Source of the DNA: Paralichthys olivaceus
Taxonomy: Eukaryota; Chordata; Actinopteri; Pleuronectiformes; Paralichthyidae
Direction of reading: 5' to 3'
NCBI RefSeq assembly: GCF_024713975.1
Contig: NC_091098.1
Span: forward strand, 10,822,816 to 10,886,815
DNA: 64,000 nucleotides
The notes beneath the pieces were generated by a model, which ran no database searches, had not been told where the DNA came from, and worked only from the letters and a program-made list of their open reading frames with translations. Numbering within the stretch: the first letter of the stretch is position 1; every line of letters starts with the position of its first letter. This document shows positions 23,871-34,424 of this stretch, one piece after another. Made by a program: the position numbers and the translations under genes.

Positions 23871-24777
23871 TCATTCATTAGTCTTTCCCAAAGGGCGGTA
23901 TGGGACCTCAAGGGGCTTCACAGGGTCAGGAGGGTCCCTGTCAAAATAAAGAATAGTATATTATCACTGTTAGTTTGTTAATGAGAAGGTAACAGAGCCA
24001 GACTACTACAACAACTTTTTTAGAGGAATATTAATCTGTGGACTCTGTCGCCATCTGATGGCCGAACAGTGCAAACAAGATGATTGAAGTTAGAAGAAAT
24101 CATGGAGCTTGTAGAAACAGGGAAAGAAAAACTAAGTACGATGTTATATTAACATTTTGTGACCTTGATGATATCCAATGCATAAGACCCAGAATAAAGT
24201 GGAACCAGGGACTGCTGTACCAAAATACAGATTTAATATACAATGCATGAAATAATAGGCTTATCTCTCTTCAACTAGATGGCTGTAATGAGGTTAGGTG
24301 ACAGAGCACAACAAACACAAAAACGTAGTTGTGAATTAAATAAACAAACCCCCAAAATGAAACAGTGTGGGGTAAGACTGGAAGGCGTAGGTAAAAAAGA
24401 TGAAATGGTCACAAATTATGAATAAACCACCACTACTCATAAAACAATTCAAAACGGTTCTGCAACACTGATGGTTGTTCATATGCACAGCAAGCTATGG
24501 TGACTTAAACCTCACACTAGAACACACAAGATGGCTTCTCTACCACTCAGACTTAAACACAGCAGAAAGACCCTCATGAAAATAAAACAGAAAAAAATAC
24601 CATTTCATAGATGAGTTAAAGTCACAGTAGAATTTAATAAGTATAGAAAAACTAAAGACACAGAAGCAAATTAATAAACAAAAACACTTTTAATTCAAAA
24701 ACATTTGTAATGTTAAAAATAAATATACCTTGCAGAATTGGGACAGTCCTTTTTGGAGACATGCAGGAGACTGGAAT
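23871..24777 (-). CDS. Possible last two exons of an unrecognised minus-strand gene
   Basis: Terminal exon 23871-23937 follows a good acceptor (TTATTTTGACAG) and reads DPPDPVKPLEVPYRPLG, then KTNE and TGA. A candidate exon before it, 24729-24777, lies between ATGTAG and a GTATAT donor and reads SSLLHVSKKDCPNSA. Its final AG joins the first G of the terminal exon to make Arg, so phase is kept. The joined tail is proline-rich and hydrophilic. The 24.7-kb exon has a weak pyrimidine tract and its frame was chosen to fit, so it is less certain than the terminal exon. I do not recognise the family; earlier exons should lie above 24.8 kb and were not found. Confidence 0.35.
24030..24075. repeat. Repeat fragment with CTCF-like core
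   Basis: GTCGCCATCTGATGGCCGAA (core 24049-24062) is a weaker version of the CTCF-like core seen at 16376 and 22944, in a context of the same kind. Probably an eroded copy. Confidence 0.35.
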
Positions 24778-24835
24778 CTACATTTATAAATATTCATGTT
24801 AATATGACATTAAAAGGAGGACTTTATAATATATA

Positions 24836-24840
<5 letters not shown>

Positions 24841-24896
<56 letters not shown>
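24841..24896. repeat. (AT)n microsatellite
   Basis: AT repeat of 28 units flanked by ATATGTGC and GTATATG. Confidence 0.97.
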
Positions 24897-24902
<6 letters not shown>

Positions 24903-25244
24903 GTAAAACAGGCAGTGTGATTAAAATGACACCATGGCTTTGGTGTGTGAAGCTTTGATTTGAATAAATTAATGAATGATGTTTGTGATGCCAATATATA
25001 AATTATGAACATATTAATATGGTGTCTGTCTTTATGATACGATGGCGGGGCCAAAAGGGAAAGTCGAAACAAAATTGGGAGAGGGTTGTGATGTGAATGT
25101 GCTTGTGTTACTTGGTTTGTGACTGTGCCATAGACTGTATATAAAGACTGTGCTCATGTTACTAGGGGCAACATGTAACACGTAAAATAGGGACAACATT
25201 TTATTCAACTTTATTTTAAATTAACTTTTCCTCAGTCATGGGCC

Positions 25245-25550
25245 TCAGGCGGTTTCCTTTTTTTTTAAGATGGTGTCGCCTGCTTTAGAAAATACCTTTT
25301 CACGGGGCACAGATGAAGCTGGGGTGCAGACAGGGGGAAATCTCCTCTTTCGTGCTGGTTCCATCGCAGAAAGAAGCTCGAACAGATTGCAAACCAACGC
25401 GCAGTAAAGTCTGAGGTCCACAAAATGTGTGTGTGTGGGGGGGGGGGGTTCATTGCCTTTCGCCCATAGACTGAAAATAAAGATAAAGATAAAGATAAAG
25501 GTAAAGATAAAGATAAAGGATTCGCTGATAAAGGATATTTCGAATCGCAC
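25245..25550 (-). pseudogene. hAT transposase C-terminal remnant
   Basis: The minus strand reads CTPASSVPREKVFSKAGDTI near 25270-25330, then KKK. This matches the hAT C-terminal dimerisation motif (typically ...PATSVPSERVFSKAG...). The frame stops soon after and upstream dissolves into a GATAAA simple repeat (25474-25519) and a G run, so only a fragment remains. hAT transposases cut and paste their own DNA; this one cannot. Confidence 0.6.
25474..25519. repeat. (AAAGAT)n simple repeat
   Basis: Seven or so units of AAAGAT with one AAAGGT variant. Confidence 0.9.
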
Positions 25551-25607
25551 GCCAAACCCGCGAACCAGTTCCTGATTCAGTCACGTGGTACGGCCGCCTC
25601 GCGAGGC

Positions 25608-25668
25608 TTCGAACGTCACCACATACGTCGTCACCACATACGTCATCACCACATACGTCATCAACACA
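25608..25668. repeat. Short tandem repeat of CRE-like sites
   Basis: Three to four copies of an 18-base unit close to TCACCACATACGTCATCACC. Each copy contains TACGTC(A/G), half of a cAMP-response element. Upstream lies a GC-rich palindrome-like stretch (CCGCCTCGCGAGGC). Confidence 0.7.
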
Positions 25669-25678
25669 AGCCTCAATA

Positions 25679-26128
25679 CTAGGGCTGGGCGATACTAGGA
25701 ATTTTGGTATCGGCGATCCGCTACCAAGTAAATACAGTGCTAGTATCGCCGATACCGATACCTTCTACTTGAAAAGTCCTGATTAATGATGTCAACAACA
25801 CAACAATAATACTAACAGTAATAGAGCAACAAAGTCAGTTGTGCAAAATAAGTAAACAAAAGCAACAATGTAATGACAAACATGAACAGGGTCCACACTG
25901 CGCCTCTCTCTCCACCATCACAGGCTGCTCTCTCACTCAGTGCTCCGACTCTCCGCTCTGCCGCAGAGCAGGGGGGGGCAAGTGTTTCTGAGAGAGAGAG
26001 AGAGGTGAGTTGTTGCACAGACAGACTTGGAGAGAAGCTCATGCTCTCTCGCATGAACTCTGGAGGAATTTCGAGGAATTTGCTGGATGTATAGATGGGA
26101 AACCGTTCAGATCGATACGCCCAGCCCT
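25679..26128. mobile_element. Non-autonomous hAT-like element with AGGGCTGGGCGATAC ends
   Basis: Left end AGGGCTGGGCGATAC (25681) and right end GATACGCCCAGCCCT (26112-26126) are inverted repeats separated by about 420 bases. AGGGCTGGGCGATA ends are a frequent start of fish hAT-type miniature elements. The interior has no transposase; the ORF at 25873-26094 over a GAGAGA run is chance. No convincing 8-bp target duplication was found. Confidence 0.6.
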
Positions 26129-26559
26129 ACTCGACACGCACAGCAAAATCTTGCTGGATTATTTAGTCGACACACGCTTCAGAGCCTCGACACGTAATGA
26201 CGCATCAGTAGTGATGACTCCTCTGTACACGTGTAGTAAGTGCATCACTACACCATCACTACCAGAGCGTGTCTCATTCATTAATGACGTAGCATTGATA
26301 TTGCGACACCTTCCTCTGAGTACATGTTTTCTAAGCTAATCTAACTGCTTGCTAGGTGGCTAACATCAACTCACGTTACAGCCTCGGATAAGATCACAGA
26401 GTGGATTGAAAACCTTTATTTACAACATTGTTTTAGCACTGCACTATAAAGTGTTTATATTCTATTCTTTGTTTTCCAGCCTAATTAAATGTTAATTAAC
26501 CTGTCTGAAATAATATGTAAAATATAAATAAGTATTGTAAACACAGCAACAAGGTGCTT

Positions 26560-26960
26560 TATGCGTTCGAAATGTAAAATTAAGGGCAAACTATAGGAGA
26601 CAGGTTAAACTCAAACAATTTAAAAGTAAGATGAGCAAAGATAAAGCAGATTAAATACAATGTAATGAACTGAAAATAGTTAAAGGTAAAATGAAATATT
26701 TTCAGGCAGTGACAGAAAAAACCTTGTCTCCTCAGGACTGGGGATGAATGGTGAGTAGTGCCTTCCCTGAGGACCTCAGGTAGAGACGCGGCACATATTG
26801 TGTTAAAAGATCTCAAATGTACTTAGGTTCAAATCCAGAATGGAACCTTTAAAGCCAGCAATACAATCTTAAAATCAATTCTACAATTTACTGGAAGCCA
26901 ATGAATAAAAGGTAAAATCGCTGTAATATGCTCATTTAGTAGATTTTGATGTGGTTATAA
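26560..26960 (-). repeat. Degenerate LINE 3' fragment
   Basis: The stretch around CTTAAAATCAATTCTACAAT, TTTACTGGAAGCCAATGAAT and GCTGTAATATGCTC matches the minus-strand 3' region of a widespread fish LINE of the L2/CR1 group. No usable reading frame is left. Confidence 0.55.
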
Positions 26961-27220
26961 AAGTCGTGATACTGGATTTACTTTAATGCAGACTCTCACA
27001 TGCAAAGCAGTGTTGCTGTTTCAGACCTATGTCTCTTTCACAGACCGACAGTGAATGTGGATCTCCCCTGCACTCTGCACATCGATGGGCCAAGCAAGGA
27101 AAACAGCACAGAGAAAAACATTGAAGTAAATCAGATCTACAGAGGCCGCTGCTCGGTTGATTGACCGTTGGGCTTTGTGTGCCAGCATCAGAGGGGACAG
27201 CCAACACCTCCACCGACAGC

Positions 27221-27526
27221 ATGAGTGACTTAACAGACTTTGTCAGGGGCCAAATTGTTGGTGCCCAGCTGGCAGGTCTGTCTGTGAGTGAAACTGCACA
27301 GCTCTGTGACGTGTCAGGAAGAACTGTCCTCAAAGTCATGAGTGTCTACAATATGCACGGACATACTGCATCAGCAAAGAAGAACAGCAAGCGCAAGCCT
27401 AAAAGGAAAGCTGGAGTTGATAGAGGAGCTCCCATCAGGAAACCAACGTCTGACTCGAAGATGGACTCACAGAACCCTGAGGACGAGACTGAGACACCTG
27501 AATCCCAGAAGAAAGACAAGGAATAA
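27221..27526 (+). CDS. Tc1-head gene A: single HTH domain, no DDE domain
   Basis: Starting at ATG 27221 the frame gives 101 residues; it is open back to 27161, but MSDLT matches the start of the neighbouring paralog. Residues 1-50 ([19 protein letters not shown]...[11 protein letters not shown]...TVLKVMSVY) are the first helix-turn-helix of a fish Tc1 transposase. The second helix-turn-helix is missing by internal deletion. The frame passes from KKNSKRKPK to [18 protein letters not shown] and a short acidic tail ([19 protein letters not shown]). The tail resembles that of gene B, not that of Tc1 enzymes. No catalytic D-D-E region exists. It would be a small basic nuclear DNA-binding protein if expressed. 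It could equally be a decaying copy of gene B. Confidence 0.55.
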   Translation: MSDLTDFVRGQIVGAQLAGLSVSETAQLCDVSGRTVLKVMSVYNMHGHTASAKKNSKRKPKRKAGVDRGAPIRKPTSDSKMDSQNPEDETETPESQKKDKE

Positions 27527-27560
27527 TGTGACTGGGTTTCAGACTTTCATGTATATTTAG

Positions 27561-28240
27561 ACTGGTTGACGTTTGCATTAAGCCACAGCATGCCTTGATT
27601 TAAAACACAATTTTTGCTTACTTTATACATAAGTTATTTGTTTATTTCTATTGTAAGGCTTGAATATTAGCCTGTTCTGTCAGCCTCAGTACCTTTCCAG
27701 GCTTTGTCCAAGTGTCTGTGATTGTGTTTTAATACTGTGCAATAATTTCAATAATAGATAAAAACGTGTTCTCCTTTCTGCCTGTCTCTTCTGTCCTTCT
27801 ATTACTGCTCTGGCCTGAGGATGCACTTTTTGTCATGACCATTAGATGTGACGGCAGATAAAGAATGGTGACTTTTGATTGTCACAGAGACACCCTCCAG
27901 AGTTGTAGTTTCCTCATTTTCCATTGGTCTCCCTTAGAGATGAATCAATAATAAATAATCGATAATGGTCAAATAAAACAAGGTTCCCCACAATAGAGCC
28001 GGGGGCCAAGCTAATGCCAGTTAGTCTCAGGTTGGTGATTCATTTATAATTAAAATATTTCTTTAAATGTTTTTATGGCAAAATTGTTGTTTTGTGTTTT
28101 TCATGTAGGCCTATAAGCTACTATGTAACCTTCAAAAGTAAAGAAGTTTGCATAAGTCTAATGCAATTTTTCCTGCTCATATGCAAAATAAATCAAAAAA
28201 TGTAGTGGAGCAGATGACACAAAACTTTTATTCTGAAGGT
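27561..28240. other. Spacer between the two Tc1-head genes
   Basis: No open frame. AATAATAGATAAAAACG near 27750 and other AT-rich pieces could hold a poly-A signal for gene A. No terminal inverted repeat of a Tc1 element is visible. Confidence 0.4.
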
Positions 28241-28249
28241 GTAATACCG

Positions 28250-29620
28250 GATGTGTCGGTTGTCATTCTTCCTGTAGAAACAAACTTAGGTCGGTGATAA
28301 ACAGCAGCAGTGGACAGACCATAGACACTGATCCTCTGTTCTGATCGTCACACAACATGTGAGTTTAATGTGTCAGTACGTAGCTTTAACATGATAACAC
28401 ACTTGTTGTCGACGGGAGCTAATATATTAGCTTGTAGCCTGGCTAGCTTAAATAATAGCATCGAAAACGCTGCTGCTCTCGAGCTGAGCACATAAACATC
28501 ATCCCTGTCGTTAGTTAGCTTATTAATGAGTGTGTGCTAAAAAGCTTTGTGCTTTACTATATAATTCATTACTATATATGTAGTACATGCTGGCTGTTGA
28601 ATGAGTTGATACTTAATTCCGTGTTTTAAACATTTATAAAAATAATTATGTTTACTGTTATTATTGTTTATTTTTATATGAATTACTATTGTTAGTATTA
28701 TTATTATATACTGTATTAAACATTGTTATTATTTGCTATATCTTATTATCCCATTTTCATCTTTTTATGGATCAGTGATGACACCGTCCACCTCAGCCCC
28801 TAATCTATGGATCTTCCTCAAACCCTGGATCTAACTGTTCAAAATAACGGAAACAACACATGACAGAGGACTTTGATGAATTCAAGCAGCAGCTGCAGAG
28901 CCTGCAGCGTGTCTGTCCTTTGACTTAGCCTGTTGCTTCCATGAAATACACTCAACACTTTCACAGGGGTGTTCAAAGAAACATGAGTGACTTAACAGAG
29001 TTTGAAAGGTGCCAAATAGTTGCTGCAAGACTTTCCGGCGCATCTGTCACAAAAACTGCACAGCTGTTCAATGTGGCGCGGGGAACGGTCTCCAGAGTCA
29101 TGACAGTGTACGTCAAACATGGACGAACAACATCGGCAAAGAAGAACAGCGGGCGCAAGTCAAAGCTCACAGAAAAGGACAGACAAACGCTTCTCAGGAT
29201 AGTGGATGAACACCCTGATTATACGGCCTCAAAAATAACTTCAGAGTTGAACACACACCTCTCTCATGCCGTCTCAGTGAAAACTATAAGGCGTGAGCTT
29301 CACAAAGCTGGTATTTTTAGAGGAGCAACCAATCGGAGGCCAGAGACTGATGCACAGAATCCAGATGGAAACAACACTAAACCTGAAATTGAAAAAGATT
29401 GTGACACACAGAAACCGAATGAAGAGAGGACAAGACCTGAAATGCAACCAAATGTCAAAGAGTGTGGCGTACAGGAGCCTGTGGGACAGGTACAGACAAT
29501 ATCTGAACCCCAGGCTGGTGTTGAAGAGTACAACAGGAAAATCAGGAAAGAGGATACAATCTGAAACCCAGGAGTACAGCGCACAAAAGCCTGGTGAAGG
29601 GAGCACATGACCTAAACCCC
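28250..29620 (+). CDS. Tc1-head gene B: two HTH domains plus repetitive tail, no DDE domain
   Basis: Coding starts at ATG 28983 (the frame opens at 28941) and ends at TGA 29562-29564, giving 193 residues. [19 protein letters not shown] to about residue 60 is the first Tc1 helix-turn-helix. [19 protein letters not shown] to [15 protein letters not shown] is the second. Where a Tc1 enzyme would go on to its DDE catalytic domain, the protein changes to a low-complexity tail with repeated Q(N/K)P and PE motifs ([37 protein letters not shown]). The tail motif goes on in the +1 frame beyond about 29530 ([12 protein letters not shown]), suggesting a frameshift. A non-coding exon ending before GTGAGT at 28364 and an acceptor TGGATCAG at 28776 suggest a real spliced 5' leader, with two short upstream ORFs. 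Coordinates include that leader. Confidence 0.6.
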
Positions 29621-31230
29621 ACATCAGTGAATAAGATCACAACTCTCTTAAGTATGATTGAGAGGACAGAGGACCTGAGCCTCAGACCAATGAAAAGGAC
29701 TAACACAATCTGATGTGTTGTATTTCAGCCTTTCTAATACATGTAGCATCTTGTTAAGGGAAGACCACAGAATGCCAGTGTCACCAACTATCAATCATGC
29801 TCATGGCTGTTTAAGAACATGTCAGATTGTAAATTATTTTATTTATTTTTGAATGAATGCATCATAGTGCAATACTAGGGCTTTTTATAGGCCCCGTGAG
29901 CCGGCCTTACCCAAGACTGATTCAGGAACTGGTTCGCTGGTTTGGCATACAGAATGTCCTGTCAATGAAAAATGGGATAATGCAGATATGGCACTTTGTC
30001 TACGTGTATGGAATGTAAAATATCATAAATTGAGGCATTTGACAAATTTACCTGCATGCACAGAATGCACTCTTTGCTTCCGATGCACAGAATGATAACT
30101 GATGACCCCACCATAATATGTTGAATCAGAAATCCCTACATCCATACCTAGCTACCTATGGTCTGCTGCATGTACCGTTTGTAGGACCTGTAGTAGAGAG
30201 GAGAGTGGGACACAAAGCGCGGGTTATCAATGATTGTTATGCATATTTAAAAACATTACACCAGAAAAGTTTAAAGGTTGTCGGTACTTTGTTTTGTTTA
30301 AGTGGAGATATGCTCTGTTCTCTCTGGACAGGTTGAATGTGGCTTTAGCAGTGAGTGAGAGTCCTAGAAAAGTTTCACCATGTGTTTTTCTTCTATGTGC
30401 ATTATTCAGAGTAGACTACTTTATACTGCTACGCCACACACAGCAAATGAATAAATAATTGGTCATTGTTGCCAAACACCCAGTGCAGTCATTCTCAAGA
30501 ATATGTCTTTCAAAGTGTGAATACTTACATGTAGCTTTGATTGATTGGAGTCTAACTTTAACACAACATGGTGTTAATGAACTGCAGTTCATTAACACCA
30601 TGTTGTGTTCCTGTTGAAAAGATTATTTGTGAGTCTGTTAGCAATCCAGAAAACAAAACACGACAGACAACATTCTATAAATGGCTCTGTTGTGAATGGA
30701 GGAACAGACAGACTTCTTCCATCACATATGTGATTGTGGTCTTAATAATGTTTCTAAGTCAATGGTTTATTTAAAAGAAGGTAGACGGTATATAAGAAAC
30801 CCCCTCAATATAACACATTGCAGTTCAATGCTTCTACAGCCTCCAGAAATACCAAAAGGTTGAATGAACGTCTGTGTAAAACTGCTAACAAAATGCTACT
30901 GTATATAAATGATTACAAGATAGACTAAAACAATTTGAGTTGGGTGTATTCAAAATAATGAAATAATTGTGGGGGATATAGTAGTTTTATCACATAATAC
31001 ATTAATTACAGACTCTTAAGCAAATCACATTTCTTCTCTTCGTTTTTAATCAGCAAGAGAAGAAACTACACATATACAGGGAGAGAAAAAGACAAAATAC
31101 ATAATGTAATGGGTTTTAATAACCTTTTTGTTGTTTATATATATCGATATATATATATAGATAATGAGAATAACATCTTTGAATTTGTATTTGTGGATAA
31201 AAAATGCACTATATGGATTCATTTCATCTT
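29621..31230. other. Non-coding stretch right of gene B
   Basis: Holds the inverted partner (29913-29945) of a motif at 25550-25583, a 50-base perfect palindrome (30560-30609) and an AT-rich tract around 31137-31162. No gene supported. Confidence 0.5.
30560..30609. repeat. Perfect 50-base palindrome
   Basis: Two 25-base arms meet without spacer at CTG|CAG (between 30584 and 30585). The arms read AACACAACATGGTGTTAATG and onward, and every base pairs. It does not match the ends of any element I annotated here. Confidence 0.9.
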
Positions 31231-31234
31231 CCTA

Positions 31235-31341
31235 TATCTCCTGCGCATGCGCTCGAAGTAATGACGCAACGGTGGTGTACCCGGAAGTAGAGTTGCAATT
31301 GTAAACACAGCCGTGAAAGCTGTGTTGCTACTCTTTACAAG
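31235..31341 (+). promoter_or_regulatory. SELENOK promoter
   Basis: TATA-less promoter with a perfect NRF1 site TGCGCATGCGC (31242-31252), a CRE-like TGACGCAA (31262-31269) and an ETS site CCGGAAGT (31281-31288), all within 100 bases of the start codon. The combination is typical of housekeeping genes. CpG density rises locally here against an AT-rich background. Confidence 0.75.
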
Positions 31342-33730
31342 ATGGTGTACGTGTCCAACGGTGAGAGGTTTATCCTGTTTTCAACTGTTTTCTCTCCGTA
31401 ATTACTAGTTTGTTGATTCCTCATATATATTCGAACAGTTTCTGTGAAAACAAACGACTCCGACAGGAAGTTATGGAAACAGAGCGATGTTATTTAGCAA
31501 AGTAGCCTGTTAGCTAGGCTAGCCGAGCTGGATCTGCGTAGATTTCTATGAGCGGATATTCATAGTGTTTCCTCTAGAGATGATTTCACTGTCAAGTGCC
31601 TGAGTTTTTTCGCTGGGCTGTGTTGAACATGAGGTTGTGTTAACTTGATGTATTTTGTGCTGTCTGTCTCATTTTTAAGCCCAGATTAGCTGTTAGCCTG
31701 TGTCTCTTGGGTGCTAGTGAGGGAGTACAATAGGTTGATTTGTAAACTAGAAGGGTCGTGCGTTTGGTTTTACGTAATAACAAACTGTCCCTCTCTCAGG
31801 CCAGGTCCTGGACAGCAGGCTCCAGTCACCGTGGAGACTCTCTCTACTGGTCGATCTCTTCTGGGGAGCAGTAGATTTTATCGGCCTGTTGTAAGTCAGT
31901 CACACAAACACTGGACTAACTGAACCAAAAAGTGATGTTTAAACCAATGTGATCTACACGGAATCAAGTGTTAGAACGTAACAAGCATACACACAATGCA
32001 ATAAGTGCTTCTGATTTGTTTAATTTAGCAGTCTCATGAAGATTTCCATCTCTTTTTTAAGAGACACGTGACACTCACAACCAGCAAATATTATAAGATT
32101 CTTGAAAAACATCAGATAGCATAGATTAGATGTCAAGGGGAATGTAAGACTACAGGTGTTGGACAATGCAGCTGGTTCCTTTTAAAAAGTGCTTAAAACC
32201 TCTCTGTTCTTTTCTGCCATCATTAGTGTGAGCGAAGGCATATGTAATGAGGTAAATAGTTTTTTCTGATGCTGTAACTGAACACAACAGTGTTAATACT
32301 GTGGAATACTGAGATTTACTAGACTTTCTATAAAGTCACATTGGTAGCTCTGCTAGACAGCGGTGCTTTGAGTTAAATTACATGCTGATGATTAGCAGGT
32401 ATAATGTTTATTATTCACCAACTCAATGTAGTGCATGATAACACGTACCAATTAGATAGATCCTAAGGCTTATAAGAATGTAATTTTTTCAGTAGGTGTC
32501 ATGTCATTAACCAAAGAACTGTACTGTCCCTCTGTTACCACCACTCTGATCATCCTCTTCGATCTCTACCAGTTTTAGGACATTGGTTCACCCGGACTTG
32601 ACAAAGGATGGAAAGCCTGGTTCGTCACAATACAGTGATGGCAGAGGGTAGGTTCCGGTGGCACAGTTATTCCTCTATTGACACATACATGGTAAAGAGG
32701 AGGTGCCCCTCTGTCCTGAACAATGGACGTGACAAAATCCAATGGTGGGATGATGAGTAAAGGGATTTTTGCAAGTAGCTGCATGCTGTGGAGCGCATAT
32801 ATGAAACCTATATATAAAAATTGCTTATAATGCAGGGAGAGTCCTGACCTGAGATCTTCAAAGTTAAACTATTATCTTGTGCACAACCCACTACTTCAAA
32901 TTACTCCTAACTGCATAATAGTGAGTTGAATGCAGTGTTTCTCATTCATATTATCTATCCCACTGCACAGACCCAGTGTCATAGGTCTGATATAAGCAAG
33001 ATAATGACAAAAACAGCTATAAAGGATTCATACAATTTCTAAATTTTATGGCCTCATTTTAAACCATTGTTCTCGTTTCTGTGTTGCAGTCCCCCTGGTC
33101 CCCCTGGAGGCAGGAGGAGAATGGGAAGAATAAACCATGGTGCAGGTCCCAGTGCTCCGCCAATGGGTGGAGGAGGATGAGGAAGGTGAGTAATAGTTTT
33201 TCTGTATTAAAAGATCCTCCTGGGATACAGAGCTCCTAACTTGTATGGCTGGAGCCTGACTCAGTAAATCTTCTTTCAAACATACATTGATCTCCAGCCA
33301 TTGTGCTGAACCTTTCCGGAGATGCTGAACTTGAGAACCCATATGTCTGAGTCAGTAGCTGTGTGTGCCCATCTGAGAATACAGCATTACAATGTGATTT
33401 TTTGAGGGGTTTCTGACAAAAAAACATGTGATTTCTGCAGTGACATGTATACATCATATCCTGCCTCATGCATCCTCAATCCAGTTGCCACCTCCTGGCT
33501 TTGTTTTCTGGTGGTTTGTTAACCCCTCTGATGCCCACAATCTCCTGCTGTGTTCATCATATGTGAAAGACAAACTCAAAACTCTGAAAAGATTACAGGT
33601 GTAGTCTAGTAATAAATTCAAAAACTGTTGTGAATAATGTTAACACTTATCAGTTGCTCCTTAATTGATCAACATATATTTTGACAAAATGTATAAATAT
33701 CATTGCCTCTCTCTCTCTCTCTCTAGGTAA
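31342..33730 (+). CDS. selenok: Selenoprotein K, complete, five coding exons
   Basis: Exons: 31342-31360, 31800-31890, 32573-32647, 33090-33185, 33727-33730. They join in frame to 94 residues plus TAA, the same length as human SELENOK. The start MVYVSNGQVLDSRLQSPWR and a single membrane helix (LSLLVDLFWGAVDFIGLFF, about residues 20-38) match the family. After them comes a Gly/Pro/Arg-rich cytosolic tail ending GGG-U-GR. The TGA at 33178-33180 (residue 92) is the selenocysteine codon, as in mammals. The last Arg codon is split (AG|G) and TAA follows at once in exon 5. SELENOK is an ER-membrane protein acting with DHHC6 in protein palmitoylation and in ER-associated degradation. An ORF finder would stop at TGA or misread TGAGT as a donor in another frame. 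Unspliced exon 4 would also offer a TGA at 33187. Confidence 0.96.
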
Positions 33731-33786
33731 ATGCCTACACATCCAGTGTAGGCGTGGGGCTTGGCCTGTCCGTTTGCTGAGGACCT

Positions 33787-33870
33787 GAAGAAAGATGGTG
33801 ACGTTACGGTGCTGAAGCCCCTCTTCATCAGCTGCCACTGCCACAGGCAGTTTCTTGACACCTTTCTGGG
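33787..33870 (+). promoter_or_regulatory. Candidate SECIS element of SELENOK
   Basis: In the 3' UTR, AGAAAG (33789-33794) pairs with CTTTCT (33862-33867) as the lower helix. Inside lie TGAC (33799-33802) and TGAC (33856-33859), which supply the tandem G-A core. Unpaired AA (33815-33816) follows the 5' core by 12 bases, the usual SECIS spacing. The middle helix is imperfect on paper. This structure would direct Sec insertion at the TGA 610 bases upstream in the gene. Confidence 0.65.
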
Positions 33871-34035
33871 AATTCCTATTCATAGGGGCCAGAATGGCTG
33901 ATACAGCAGCTAGCCACATCCCTCCCCCCATTTTCACCTGCATCTACCCTTCCCCTGTAGTCTCTCAGAAATGAGTATCACTGAAATCTCAGTTAGGGTA
34001 ATCCCCTTAGTCCTTGTTTTGTAACCTTCTGTTTA

Positions 34036-34041
34036 AATAAA
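34036..34041 (+). terminator. SELENOK poly-A signal
   Basis: AATAAA, followed about 20 bases later by a short GT-containing stretch. It closes a 3' UTR of about 320 bases. Confidence 0.7.
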
Positions 34042-34424
34042 AAATGTGCAGTTATAAGATGCTGCTATTGAGTTGTTCTTATTCCATTACTGAAAAACTT
34101 GATAATCAGCCAGCTTGACTCAAGACAACGCTTGACAAAATGAGATGGCAAACTTTTGACTATATATTTGATTGTAAGTAATGTGAGGTTTTTATACAAT
34201 ATTAATTCTAAGTAGGTGATTTGGTGACTGCAAAATAAAGTGGATAATAGCAGAGCGACTAATTGTATTTGTTATTTTTTTAACTCAACTGCAACAGTTA
34301 GATAATGCATGTTAGACCTAAAAGCACTGAGTTGCTGTGAGGGTTTTTGAAGAGAGGTTTGGGCTGTATCAGAGACAACAATGTGTTTAAATTCCATTAT
34401 CTGTATTACCCCCCCTACAAGCTT

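Noticed and set aside
25873..26339. Frames of 73 and 109 codons over a GAGA tract
   Set aside because: No start context, splice signal or recognisable motif; they overlap the non-autonomous hAT-like element.
28241..28310. Short minus-strand frame beginning MTTDTSG behind a TTTCTACAG acceptor-like site
   Set aside because: It stops after 12 codons and lies in the likely promoter of the Tc1-head gene B.
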